The position numbers and the translations under genes are program-made. Source: Streptococcus troglodytae (GTDB taxonomy: Bacteria; Bacillota; Bacilli; Lactobacillales; Streptococcaceae). From it: DNA of 64,000 bases. Positions 1 to 9,481 of the stretch are shown here, in pieces. The notes under the pieces were generated by a model that made no database searches, was not told the origin of the DNA, and was given only the letters and a program-made list of their open reading frames with translations. Within the stretch, counting starts at the first letter, position 1; each line of letters begins with the position of its first letter. The stretch covers positions 1,116,001-1,180,000 of the forward strand of contig NZ_AP014612.1 in the NCBI RefSeq assembly GCF_002355215.1, given 5' to 3'.

Positions 1-2039
1 TATATCTAAAATACCATTTAAAAATAAGAGCCATTTTATATTTTGGGTCTCTTTCTGCTTTCTCTATTTTTAATGAGTTTGTATATTTCTTTACTTCACT
101 ATAAACCTCTTCAAAACTCCTCTTGAAATACTTCTTTTGAATTCGTTCCTGTGTATCGAAATCAATTTCTGAAATAGAATTGTGGTTTTTATACAGCTCA
201 TATAATTTATTAGCTCTAGCAGGAAAGAATACCCCTCTCTTAAGTACCTGAACAATTGCTCCCATCTCAAACATATCACCAGCTGGTGCATACGCTGTAT
301 CTTGAATATTGATCTTTTCCAGCATATCCTTTACAACTTCACTTGTCCCTGCTTCTACTGTACATTGATTAATTGAACCAGTAACAACAAAATCAGCTCC
401 CATAAGAAAAGCAGATGCAACTGCTGCTGGTGTCCCAATTCCACCAGCTAATCCAACTCGTACTCTATTTTTATAACTGTTTTTCTTTGCTATCTCATCT
501 CTTAACTTTTGTATTGTCGGTAAAATTACATATCCAACACCTTGATCCGTATGGCCTCCTGAATCTGCTTCTACACATATATCGTCAGCCATAGATATAT
601 ATGCAGCAAGTTCAGCTTCCTCTTTTGTAATTTCCCCATTTTCCAAAAGCTTTTTGACAATACGTTCCGGTGGTGCACTTAGAAATTGCTCTGCAATCTC
701 TGGTCTTGACACCTTAGCAATAATTCTATGTTTAATAATAATGTTTCCAGTATCATCTTTGGTTATACCATTAATTCGTAGTTTAACCAGTGCCAATGTC
801 ATACTCATATATGCTGAAGCTTCAAAGTTTCTAATATCGTATTTTATATACAACTTAATTAATTCATCTTCCTTTTCAGGATTATGAGCATTACACAATA
901 AATTCATTCCATAGGCTTCACCATGAAGTAATTCTGCTTGAATATATTGAATAGACTCTTCTATCTCATCTATGGGAAGTCCACCTGTTCCTAAAAATGC
1001 CATAAAACCTGCCTTACCCATTGCGACAACTAACTCTTTTGAAGAAACACCTCGATACATTGCTCCTGCAATATAAGCATAATTTAAGTTATAATTCTTT
1101 TTGAATTGTTCGGAACCAAATTTTTCAGCTAAATTAACTGTTGTTTCTCCTGACTTTTGAACTGTTGCTTCTTCATCATTTACAATCAAAGGAGTTGACT
1201 TCTCTTTTATTTGGCGAATCATGCTTGTAAGAACATTACTAGGTCCCACTTGAACAATATCTTCGACTCCCTTTCCCATAAGATATCTTATAGACTCTAC
1301 CCATTTGACAGAATTATACATCTGCTTCACGAGTACGTTTTTTATCTGATTATTCTTATATGGTCTGGCTTTTAAATTAGAAATAACAGGTATCTCAAAA
1401 TCATTAAACGTAAACTGAGATATATATGTATCAAATTCCTTAGCTACTTTCTTCATATAACGCGAATGAAAAGCTCCACTTACATTTAAAAGCACATAAT
1501 TACTTGCTCCCTCAAACATAAATACCTGTTTTGCATCTTCAATATCTTTTTATATCCCGAAATTACGATTTGCGATGGCGTATTGATATTGGCCAAATCA
1601 ATCATATTTAAATGATTTTTTTCTAATACTCTTTTTACTTCATCCTCGCTCATTCCAACAACAGCGGCCATTCCACCACCTGAAACCTGAGCCATGAGTT
1701 GACTTCTTTTTTTAATCAACTTTAACCCTGTAGCAAAATCAAATACTCCTGCTGCAAAAAGTGCTACATATTCACCTAAACTATGTCCGGCTATATAATC
1801 TGGTTTTACATTCTCTTCCTTAATTTTTTTCAGATACGATAATGCTTCAACAACATACAATGCAGGCTGTGTATACTGCGTGTTATCCAACTTCTCTTCT
1901 TTATCCTCCAGACATAATTCTTTTATGGAATATCCAAGAACTTGATCTGACCGCTCTACTAACTCAGGAAATTCATCAAATAGTTCTTCTCCCATTCCCT
2001 TTTTTGTGAACCTTGTCCTGGGAATACATAAGCTTTCAT
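1..2039 (-). CDS. trans-AT PKS acyltransferase-enoylreductase fusion (PksE-like), partial, two frameshifts
   Basis: This is a two-domain helper enzyme of a trans-acyltransferase polyketide synthase. The N-terminal third is a malonyl-CoA:ACP acyltransferase: an FPGQGSQ start motif, GHSLGEY with the nucleophile serine, and VSGAFHS with the catalytic histidine. The rest is a PfaD-type FMN enoylreductase: ADSGGHTD, GGIGTP, MGADFVVTGSINQCTVEAG and DTAYAPAGDMFEMG are readable near positions 165-560. The frame is open to the window edge, so the C-terminus is missing. The start is the ATG at 2037-2039. The frame breaks twice, at T runs 2000-2005 and 1547-1551; one extra base in each restores a continuous protein, so sequencing error is likelier than decay. 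The same fusion occurs in Bacillus PksE. It loads extender units in trans and reduces enoyl intermediates. Confidence 0.85.
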
Positions 2040-2114
2040 CTATTCTTTCTCCTTTTTATTTAATAAAGTTATGTCAAATAAAATAACAAGATTTTGTCTT
2101 TAGCTGTATTTTCA

Positions 2115-2145
2115 CATAACTTACTTGATACTACCCTAATAAAAC
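2115..2145 (-). promoter_or_regulatory. conserved upstream element, copy 1
   Basis: An approximately 30-base element upstream of the acyltransferase-enoylreductase start. Its core ACCCTAATAAAAC (plus strand, 2133-2145) and flank ATAACT recur at 4815-4844 upstream of the PPTase, with about 24 of 30 positions identical. Both copies lie on the same side of a helper gene. A shared operator or promoter element is inferred. Confidence 0.4.
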
Positions 2146-2170
2146 AATAAAACGTTTCCTGAAAATTATA

Positions 2171-3160
2171 TCACCTCCTGAGGTTGAATGTTTTCTGTCT
2201 AACTTTGGAAGTGCTGTTTAAATCATCCATTAGTCTCTTCAAATTCTCATTTTCCGTATTGTACATATTGATAATGGAGTAACTCTTATGTTTTGATCCT
2301 TCTCCGCGTTTAACAAAGTTAGATAGTGTACCATTGGGACCCAAATCAATATATACAGGATTCATGTTTTTCTCAATACTTTTGATCATTTGCTGAAATA
2401 GCATCGGTTTTCTTAGGACATCCCATATATAAGAATGCGGAATTTCTTTTATGATTCTTCCATATGCACAAGAACCAATTGGAACTTTCAACTGCCATGG
2501 ATTTAATTTATTCTTTGCTTCATTTCTTATCTCTTCAATCATCTTAGAGTGAAAAGCATACTTCACCGGAAGTCGCTGAAATATAATTCGATTTTGCTTA
2601 AGATAATCAATTACGTTTCCTAGTGATTTGTTACTGCCTGAAACCACAAAATTGTTATCATAATTTATTCCCGCGATTTCGCAATCACCAAAGATTTCTC
2701 TTTTATCAAAATACATATTACTGTTATCCAGAATCGAAACCATTCCACCTTTTTGACACTTTTCTGCTACCTTTCTGACAATTTCAAATAGCACTTTTAT
2801 TACATCCTTCAAGTTATTATTATGCGAAAGTGCTACTGCCACAAACTCTCCCATACTTGAACCTACAATATAATCCGGATAAATGCCTTGGTCTATCAGG
2901 AGTTTACCAAGCGAATACTGACAAATCATTAATGCTAGACTACTTAACTGTAAATCATCACAGGATACTGATAATTTCTTTGATTTATCAAACAAATAAG
3001 TTAATACACTATAACCAGTTATCTCATAGCAATGCTCATCCAATTCATCTAGGTAATTCCTATAATTGACATTTTCCTCATACAATTGATAAGTCATATT
3101 AAAATATTGGGAACCCTGTCCCGAACAAAGAAAACAATCGAAAATCTCATTTTTTTCCAT
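2171..3160 (-). CDS. discrete acyltransferase or acyl hydrolase of a trans-AT PKS
   Basis: This 329-aa protein has the acyltransferase fold of the FabD family. A CSGQGSQ motif lies near residue 12, a serine elbow GSSMGEF near residue 100, and YAFHSKM near residue 200 carries the catalytic histidine. The usual histidine before the nucleophile serine (GHSxG) is replaced by serine. Trans-AT clusters often encode two or three such proteins, one loading malonyl units and another hydrolysing stalled acyl chains (PedC/PksD type); the sequence does not decide which this is. The ATG at 3160 follows a GAGG ribosome site; a GTG lies one codon earlier. It is 15 bases downstream of the metallo-hydrolase and probably in the same operon. 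Confidence 0.8.
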   Translation of the reverse strand: MEKNEIFDCFLCSGQGSQYFNMTYQLYEENVNYRNYLDELDEHCYEITGYSVLTYLFDKSKKLSVSCDDLQLSSLALMICQYSLGKLLIDQGIYPDYIVGSSMGEFVAVALSHNNNLKDVIKVLFEIVRKVAEKCQKGGMVSILDNSNMYFDKREIFGDCEIAGINYDNNFVVSGSNKSLGNVIDYLKQNRIIFQRLPVKYAFHSKMIEEIRNEAKNKLNPWQLKVPIGSCAYGRIIKEIPHSYIWDVLRKPMLFQQMIKSIEKNMNPVYIDLGPNGTLSNFVKRGEGSKHKSYSIINMYNTENENLKRLMDDLNSTSKVRQKTFNLRR

Positions 3161-3175
3161 CACACCTCACAGAAT

Positions 3176-3854
3176 TTATATAAATTTAAATAAATTATCT
3201 TGTCCTTTTCTATTTCTGAACTCAATAAATTTATTTATATCCTCTATCTGAAAATATATATTATGATCCATCACTTCACTTAGGATCTCACCTGGTTGCT
3301 TTCCATAAGAATGACCTGCATATATTCGCACATTAGGTGACACTATCTCCTTCACTTTCTGCAAGCTATAATACATATCACAGGCATTTGCACCTGGTCC
3401 CTTGCACATCCCACACCCTTCTGAAAAAACTCGTATCCCCTGTAAAAAGACTCTCCTCTAACAAGTAGCACATTGAACCTTTCGTATGACCTGGGGTTAA
3501 TATACAAGTTACATTTGTTTCTCCAATTCTTATCATATTCATATCATGAAGTCTAATAAGATTACGAGAAAAAAAATTGTAATAGGAGCATTCAACATCT
3601 GACATATATACTTTGGCATTTTGATATCTTTGTAATAACGCATCTGTCATGTATACATGATCAATATGAGAGTGAGTTAATAGTATTGCATCAACTTCAA
3701 CCTTTAACTTATCAAGTAAGTTAAATACAGTGACAGTATTCCAAGAAGGATCAACAATAGCTGTTTTCTTTGTATATTTATCTATTATTAGATATATATA
3801 ATTAATAAAACCGAACTGTTGTACCTTGAGCTGATAAACTTCATACGTTAACAT
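3176..3854 (-). CDS. metallo-beta-lactamase-fold hydrolase (PksB-like), one frameshift
   Basis: After frame repair this is a 225-aa glyoxalase II-type metallo-hydrolase. The metal-binding motif THSHIDH lies near residue 60, followed by GHTKGS, FTGDT and AGHSYG, which supply the remaining metal ligands. Length and the cysteine-rich EGCGMC stretch fit PksB-type hydrolases found beside trans-AT polyketide synthases, whose role is unsettled (intermediate release or quality control). The frame breaks at A run 3424-3429; removing one base restores the conserved order. Its ATG directly follows the stop codon of the PPTase gene, so the two are translationally coupled. Confidence 0.8.
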
Positions 3855-4562
3855 TTATAAGTTTCTCCATTTTTGTAACTCCTCTAATGTAAGAATTTTA
3901 ACTTGACTATTTATCCTATCATTCCACTGTGATTTGACACATAATGATATAACGTGTCGTCCATCTAACTGTCCTGTTGTAAAGACTAAACTACAATCCC
4001 TTTCCCCTTTTAGATAAAACTGAATGCCATCCTCATTAAATTGAAACAGAAAACTGTCGAATGGTATACTTAATCCTTTTCCTATATATTTCACATAACT
4101 TTCTTTTAATGTCCATATCTTATAAAATGTCTTTATCCTTTGATCCAAAGGCTGCATAAATATAAAATCATGTTCTTCTTTCGTAAAAATTCTATTGAAT
4201 AAGTTCATCTTCTTATCCTTAATCTCTTCAACATCTAGTCCAATTGGAGTATCTCCTAACCCACATAACACCCAATTCCCTGAGTGCGATAAATTGAAAT
4301 AAAGACCTTTTTGGTTCACTAAATAAGGTTTTCCATATTTCGATTGTCCAAACTCTATATATGTACTATTTAAACCATACTGCTCCCACAATGCATATTT
4401 CAATATAATCTCAGCAAATAGACTATGTACTTTATCCTTTTGAAAATAAAATCTATTTATCTTTACTTTTCTCTCTGCTGAAACTATATTAAGAAACTCT
4501 TTTACCTCATTTATGTTCACAATTTTCTTTGTATTAATTGCATATTGGTATATCATTTCCAC
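3855..4562 (-). CDS. Sfp-type 4'-phosphopantetheinyl transferase
   Basis: This 235-aa protein attaches the phosphopantetheine arm of CoA to carrier-protein serines and so activates polyketide and peptide synthetases. The family signature is clear: IGLDVEEI near residue 127 with the magnesium-binding Asp and Glu, and WTLKESYVKYIGKG near residue 170. The length matches Sfp, not the shorter AcpS of primary metabolism. The start may be the GTG at 4562 or the ATG at 4556; a GGAG site lies just upstream. It is the first gene of a four-gene minus-strand group. A dedicated PPTase supports the view that carrier-protein megasynthases lie beyond the left edge. Confidence 0.88.
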   Translation of the reverse strand: MEMIYQYAINTKKIVNINEVKEFLNIVSAERKVKINRFYFQKDKVHSLFAEIILKYALWEQYGLNSTYIEFGQSKYGKPYLVNQKGLYFNLSHSGNWVLCGLGDTPIGLDVEEIKDKKMNLFNRIFTKEEHDFIFMQPLDQRIKTFYKIWTLKESYVKYIGKGLSIPFDSFLFQFNEDGIQFYLKGERDCSLVFTTGQLDGRHVISLCVKSQWNDRINSQVKILTLEELQKWRNL

Positions 4563-5284
4563 TTAATCTCCAAATGTATATAATCAGATTTTGTATTTAA
4601 TGTCACTTACTGACCTAAGGTTCTACTTCCCGATTTCATGGACTCAAAAATAAGTAGAAGTTGTCTTTTTAGCTTCAGATATATTCTCTCTAGGCGATAT
4701 TCAAATAGAAGAAAATATATTTAACAGTCTCTTTTTTTAATCATTTTCTAGATAATCCAAATTTCTCAAAATACATTGGATGGGGATGTCCTACTGCTTG
4801 CTAAACGATCCGAAATAACTGTCTCAATATAACCCTAATAAAACTATCGACAAAAACTTGAACCTTAATTATAATGATAGAGATTTTCATTACGGATTGC
4901 TATCTAAGCTAAACTTGTAGAATTAAGGGAAGCAAAATTTGAACACTAGAAATTTTACAATGTTGTATATTTCTGCGTTCTGTTAGTACTTTTTGAACAC
5001 AGCTTTTATAACATCACATAATAAACGCCATTATGATGTATTGCAAGTAGTGAAAATTGTTGCATATTTCTCCTTGTCTCCTCTTCTACAATAAATGTTC
5101 TTGGATACTTACTCCCCTATCACATAATCATTTGACTTACTGCCAAAGATTATTTGATGGATAAATTCTGCCCATCGTTCAAATCTCATATGATATGATT
5201 TTCAAAGTAAAACATCACGATCCAGTCGTTCTCTTACAGTATAGTGAGGATGAAAGTTAGTAAATGAACTATCACATGATTAAT
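4563..5284. other. gene-free junction beside the polyketide cassette
   Basis: About 720 bases of AT-rich sequence with no convincing gene on either strand. Apart from the element at 4815-4844, nothing recognisable was found: no tRNA, no clear terminal repeats, no transposase remnant. It separates the polyketide cassette from housekeeping genes and is a plausible insertion boundary. Confidence 0.5.
4815..4844 (-). promoter_or_regulatory. conserved upstream element, copy 2
   Basis: The second copy of the element at 2115-2145. It has the same ATAACT flank and the exact 13-base core at 4832-4844, about 250 bases upstream of the PPTase start. It lies at the head of the helper-gene group, where a promoter or regulator site is expected. 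Confidence 0.4.
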
Positions 5285-6249
5285 TTAAAATAGTTTATCA
5301 TAACCAATTTTTATATCAGGGAAGTAATTTGTAACAGCAGCAAATAACGGCTGAAGTTCTTCATCTGTTTTCTTACCGCGATTGCAAATAAATAGACTAA
5401 CTTTCTTATTATCCATTTTAACTGCAACGAGAAAAGATTGTTGATTGACAGCAATAAAAGAACGTCTGGTCTTAACAATGCGATGGTAAAGCTGCACAAC
5501 TTGATGCAGATCTACAAGAGCAAATCCTCTATGATAAGTTATAAGATGATTTTTATAAATAATAATTTTAAGCTTATCATCATGATAAAGCGATTCAGAG
5601 ATGAGAGGATCTAAATTACCATTTAATTCAGGATAAGCAGCATAAAGCTCATCATAAGCTCGATTAACCTTATATCTAACATAGAAAGCGATACCTATAA
5701 AAAGCAAGCCAACCAAACCTAAGAGGCCACATACAATTGGTAGGCTAGTCTGATCAGATTTTATATCATAGAGAGAAACATAGGTATAAAATGAAAAATA
5801 TTTGTTCAACTCAGGCTGTGATCGTAAAATACCAATCATTGCACCAGAATAATTTCGAATAGCATGGCTGGTACTTCTATGGGTGTTATAATACTTCACC
5901 GCAATGCGTTTAGGATGCTGTCTTAGCGAACTGCCAGCTTTCAATAATCTAGCAATATCCTTATCCTCTTCTTTAGATTCTAAACCAACATAACCATTGT
6001 CTTTATATTTCACAAGCCAAATAACTGTTTTGTGACCATCAATATCTGCTATAGGTTTGGAATAAATATCACGAATTTCAAGCGTCACCTTGTCTCCCGA
6101 AGAGGCCTTTGTAGACTCGCCGTTATAAGAAACTGCTTGACTATTGTTTTATAAGAAACCGCTAGAAAAATCCCTACGGCTCCAATGATAAAGAAAATTC
6201 CAAAAACAAGATATAGAACAAACCCCTTATTGCAGTTTTCCTTTAACAT
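5285..6249 (-). CDS. hypothetical membrane protein with two transmembrane segments, one frameshift
   Basis: I do not recognise a function. After repair the product is about 321 aa. It has an N-terminal membrane segment (about residues 10-32, rich in Phe, Ile and Val), an exposed domain of about 135 residues, a second membrane segment (about 171-192, LLGLVGLLFIGIAFYVRY) and a cytoplasmic C-terminal domain. The frame breaks at T run 6147-6150, where one more base joins the N-terminal part to the rest. The ATG at 6249 follows a GGAGG site. It appears to be a single-gene unit. Confidence 0.65.
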
Positions 6250-6528
6250 AAACAACCTCCACTTTCTGCCTATCATTACTTTTTCAGTATAACATATACT
6301 TTCTAAAAGGCAGCTTTTGTCATTAAATCTTAAAAAGAATTCAATAATCGTTGTAAATACAAAATGAGAATCACAACAAATCAGTAGCTCAAGAAGAAGT
6401 TGATTTGTCGTGACTCTCATCCAATTTTAGATATTGATAAAAACAACCAAGTCAGTACCATTAAAATTTACTAATTAGCAATAATTACTCATCATCATAT
6501 TCTTAAATGAAAGAATCATTGCCAGATT

Positions 6529-6867
6529 TTATTTAACTTGTTCAAAATGCAAGTGTACATTAATATGATCATCGTAACCATTGCGCTCAAGATCACGTTG
6601 AAGGCGGTAAGAAATATAATGCTCAGCAATTGTGATATAACCAGCATCAAGCAAACGATGTTCCACTTGTGATTGAATCATGCTAATTGTGGGCCGTTCA
6701 GTCTGTGCTTCTTCTAGATCAACAACAACCTTTTTAGTAACTTGCGCCAAATCTTGACGCAAGGCATCATCTAATACATAAACTGTTTGTGCTGCACCAA
6801 GAATAGCTTGATATATCTTATCAGGATCAAAATCAACAACTTGACCACTACGTTTGATAACTTGCAT
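6529..6867 (-). CDS. stand-alone ATP-cone domain protein
   Basis: A 112-aa protein made almost entirely of one ATP-cone domain, opening with VIKRSGQVVDFDPDKIYQAI, the typical ATP-cone start. Such domains bind ATP or dATP in ribonucleotide reductases and in the repressor NrdR. Neither a reductase catalytic domain nor an NrdR zinc ribbon is present, so it is not NrdR. The chosen ATG at 6867 follows an AGAGG site; an upstream in-frame ATG at 6897 lacks one. A nucleotide-sensing role is inferred from the fold only. Confidence 0.7.
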   Translation of the reverse strand: MQVIKRSGQVVDFDPDKIYQAILGAAQTVYVLDDALRQDLAQVTKKVVVDLEEAQTERPTISMIQSQVEHRLLDAGYITIAEHYISYRLQRDLERNGYDDHINVHLHFEQVK

Positions 6868-7142
6868 AAGAACCTCTTTTCTAAATGTTATTAACATCTT
6901 TCATTACTATTATTATCTAAATTGTCGGATTAATTGTCAAGTCTTTTATCTTAATCTATTACTCTTTGTCTAATATAAATATAATGGAAAACCGGTCATA
7001 TACTAAAGGCTTTCTAAATGATTCCTCAATAATGAAAGCCCTCTATTTCATCACTATCGCTGAAATTTCCAACATCCTAAATAACTAAAATATCATTTAA
7101 ATTCACTTTCGAATAGTAACAGTAATTATAGCCCCTTTTCAA

Positions 7143-7172
7143 AAAGCACACTAGCAAAAACTAGTGTGCTGC
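7143..7172 (-). terminator. intrinsic terminator after dapA
   Basis: A perfect 10-base stem (AGCACACTAG with its complement, 7145-7170) followed on the minus strand by a T run, immediately after the dapA stop. Confidence 0.85.
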
Positions 7173-7174
7173 AA

Positions 7175-8056
7175 TCATTTCTCAACAATTTCAATGATGC
7201 GTCTAGCTTCTTCATCAGTACAAGCAACTAGTGGCAAGCGCAAAGGTCCTGCATCAAAACCCTGATGATTAAGAACTGCTTTGACAGGAGCTGGACTGGC
7301 AACAGAGAAGAGCGCGTGAACTTTAGGAAGAAATTGGCGCTGAATCCCAGCAGCCCTTTTAATATCACTCTTTTCAATAGCCTCCACCATAGCAAATAAC
7401 TCATCACCATTAGTGTGTGAAGCTACACTAATAACGCCATCAGCCCCTAAACTAAGAGCATGGAAAGCCTCGCCATCTTCACCCGTAAAGACTAAGAAAT
7501 CATCTGGTTTATTGTCAACTAAATAAGCAATATTATCAAGATTTGTACACTCTTTAACACCAATAATATTAGGATGCTGAGCCAAACGAAGCATGGTATC
7601 AGTTTCTAATGTTGTTACAACGCGTCCCGGAATATTATAAATAATAATAGGCAGATCACTAGTATCAGCAAGAGTCATAAAATGCTGATAGAGCCCTTCT
7701 TGTGTCGGTTTGTTGTAATAAGGAACAATAGCTAAGCCAGCAGAAAAACCACCAAAGTCAGCAACTTCTTTAACAAAGTTGACAGAATCACGTGTATCAT
7801 TTGTTCCCACACCAGCAATTAAAGGAACACGTCCATTAACAATTTTTTGAACAGCAGCAAACAACTCCAATTCTTCATCATGAGTAAGGGTAGGACTCTC
7901 GGCAGTTGTTCCCGCTAAGAGCAAACCTTGAGTATGATGAGCCAGTAAATGCTCAATAAGCTTTGGAAGAGCAGCAAAATTGATTGAGCCGTCTTCTTTA
8001 AATGGGGTGATGAAAGCTGTAATAATGTTGACGTCTTTAAAATCTTGAATTGACAT
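7175..8056 (-). CDS. dapA: 4-hydroxy-tetrahydrodipicolinate synthase
   Basis: Condenses pyruvate with aspartate semialdehyde, the first committed step to diaminopimelate and lysine. The 293-aa length is standard. Visible motifs are GTTAESPTL near residue 45, [11 protein letters not shown] near residue 112, NIPGRV near residue 142 and the Schiff-base lysine in GVKECT near residue 166. It follows asd by about 40 bases on the same strand, so the enzyme making its substrate is encoded just upstream. A terminator closes the unit. Confidence 0.96.
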   Translation of the reverse strand: MSIQDFKDVNIITAFITPFKEDGSINFAALPKLIEHLLAHHTQGLLLAGTTAESPTLTHDEELELFAAVQKIVNGRVPLIAGVGTNDTRDSVNFVKEVADFGGFSAGLAIVPYYNKPTQEGLYQHFMTLADTSDLPIIIYNIPGRVVTTLETDTMLRLAQHPNIIGVKECTNLDNIAYLVDNKPDDFLVFTGEDGEAFHALSLGADGVISVASHTNGDELFAMVEAIEKSDIKRAAGIQRQFLPKVHALFSVASPAPVKAVLNHQGFDAGPLRLPLVACTDEEARRIIEIVEK

Positions 8057-8097
8057 GTTCTCTCCCTCTCACTTTTAATAAACCATCATTAGTTATT

Positions 8098-9174
8098 TTA
8101 ATTCAGTTCAAACTTCAATTCTGATGTCGAACGAACAAGACCACGTTCATGAAGACTTTCAGCGATTTGAACTGAATTCCAAGCAGCGCCTTTAAGAAGA
8201 TTGTCTGAAACGACCCACATATGAATACCATTTTCAATATCTAAATCCTTACGAATACGGCCGACAAAGGTTTCACGACTGCCAACAGCATTCACTGCTT
8301 GTGGGTAAATTTGATGTTTAATATCATCTTCAAGAACAGCACCTGGAAATGCTGCAATAGCTGCTTTTACTTCTTCAATTGGAGCAACGTCTTTAGTTTC
8401 AATATAAACAGACTCAGAATGTGAAAAAAGAATTGGAACACGAACACAAGTGGCCGAAACGGGAAGTTCAGGTTCTTCCATGATTTTCTTGGTTTCGTTA
8501 GTCATCTTCATTTCTTCATAAGTATAATCATTATCAGTGAAGACATCAATCTGCGCCAAAGCATTGAAAGCAATAGGATAATGCTTTTTGTCACCACCTG
8601 ATGGCAAAATATCAGCATGAACAGCTTTAGGATCTATACCATCATTAACAACTTCTTTAATTTCACGAACAGTTTCATTAATAGCTGATTGACCTGCTCC
8701 TGAGACAGCTTGATAAGTTGAAACAATAACACGACTTAATCCCCATTTTTGACGAATAGGTTCCAAGGCTACCATCATTTGAATCGTTGAGCAGTTAGGA
8801 CAAGCAATAATCCCATTATGAGCATCCATGGCATGAGCATTGACTTCAGGAACAACCAAAGGCACATCTGGATTTTGACGAAAATGAGAGGTATTATCAA
8901 CAACGACTGCACCAGCTTTGACTGCATAGGGAGCAAATTTTGCCGAGACAGAGCCGCCAGCTGAAAAAAGCGCAATATCAACACCTTCAAAGGAATCTTT
9001 CATAGTTAATTCAACCGTGACATCTTGATCTTTATATTGCAAAACTTTACCTGCAGAACGTGAAGATGACAAAAGTCGTACCTTATCAACTGGAAGCGTC
9101 GATTGTTCCAATTGTTGAATCATGCGAGTTCCAACGGCACCTGTAGCACCAACGATAGCAACTGTGTAGCCCAT
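8098..9174 (-). CDS. asd: aspartate-semialdehyde dehydrogenase
   Basis: Reduces aspartyl phosphate to aspartate semialdehyde, the branch point to lysine, threonine and methionine. The 358-aa protein opens with a nucleotide-binding loop (VGATGAVG), has the catalytic cysteine in CPNCSTIQ near residue 130, and a SGAGQSA loop near residue 166. The ATG follows a GAGG site. A sequence resembling a -10 box (TATAAT near 9214, minus strand) lies downstream of the leader-RNA terminator, so the gene may have its own promoter. dapA follows in the same direction. Confidence 0.96.
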   Translation of the reverse strand: MGYTVAIVGATGAVGTRMIQQLEQSTLPVDKVRLLSSSRSAGKVLQYKDQDVTVELTMKDSFEGVDIALFSAGGSVSAKFAPYAVKAGAVVVDNTSHFRQNPDVPLVVPEVNAHAMDAHNGIIACPNCSTIQMMVALEPIRQKWGLSRVIVSTYQAVSGAGQSAINETVREIKEVVNDGIDPKAVHADILPSGGDKKHYPIAFNALAQIDVFTDNDYTYEEMKMTNETKKIMEEPELPVSATCVRVPILFSHSESVYIETKDVAPIEEVKAAIAAFPGAVLEDDIKHQIYPQAVNAVGSRETFVGRIRKDLDIENGIHMWVVSDNLLKGAAWNSVQIAESLHERGLVRSTSELKFELN

Positions 9175-9261
9175 AGTTTACCTCTTTATTCTAATTCATT
9201 CTAATAATAGACATTATACTACTTTTTATACAAAAAAAAAGTCCATAAACTATTGAATTCA

Positions 9262-9415
9262 ATAAAAAAGCCCTTGTTATTACAAGGGAAAAGACACTTT
9301 TGGTTAAGTGTGGCAAGCAGGTTCACACAACTTGCCAAGATCCGCTCCTGCGTTATGATCTCCTTAGCGCAAATGTGGTATAAACCACAATCGACTCATC
9401 GCATGATTTTAGTAT
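9262..9415 (-). ncRNA. asd-motif-like structured RNA upstream of asd
   Basis: A structured stretch upstream of asd. Minus-strand transcription would start near 9405 after a TATACT-like -10 box. It contains several hairpins (for example TGTGGTTTATACCACA) and ends in a strong intrinsic terminator: CCCTTGT paired with ACAAGGG (9271-9288), then T residues. Position and architecture match the asd RNA motif described in streptococci, which may act as an independent small RNA or a leader. The assignment rests on position and recollection of the motif, not on a covariance-model search. Confidence 0.6.
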
Positions 9416-9481
9416 AACACAAATCGTCTGATTTGCCAAACCATCAAAAAAGTGGAACGTCACAAGAGGGGGGCTACCAAT

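Noticed and set aside
6529-6867. ATP-cone gene as NrdR
   Set aside because: The N-terminal zinc ribbon that defines NrdR is absent.
9262-9415. Lysine riboswitch before asd
   Set aside because: The conserved lysine-riboswitch core sequences were not found, whereas position and layout match the asd motif.
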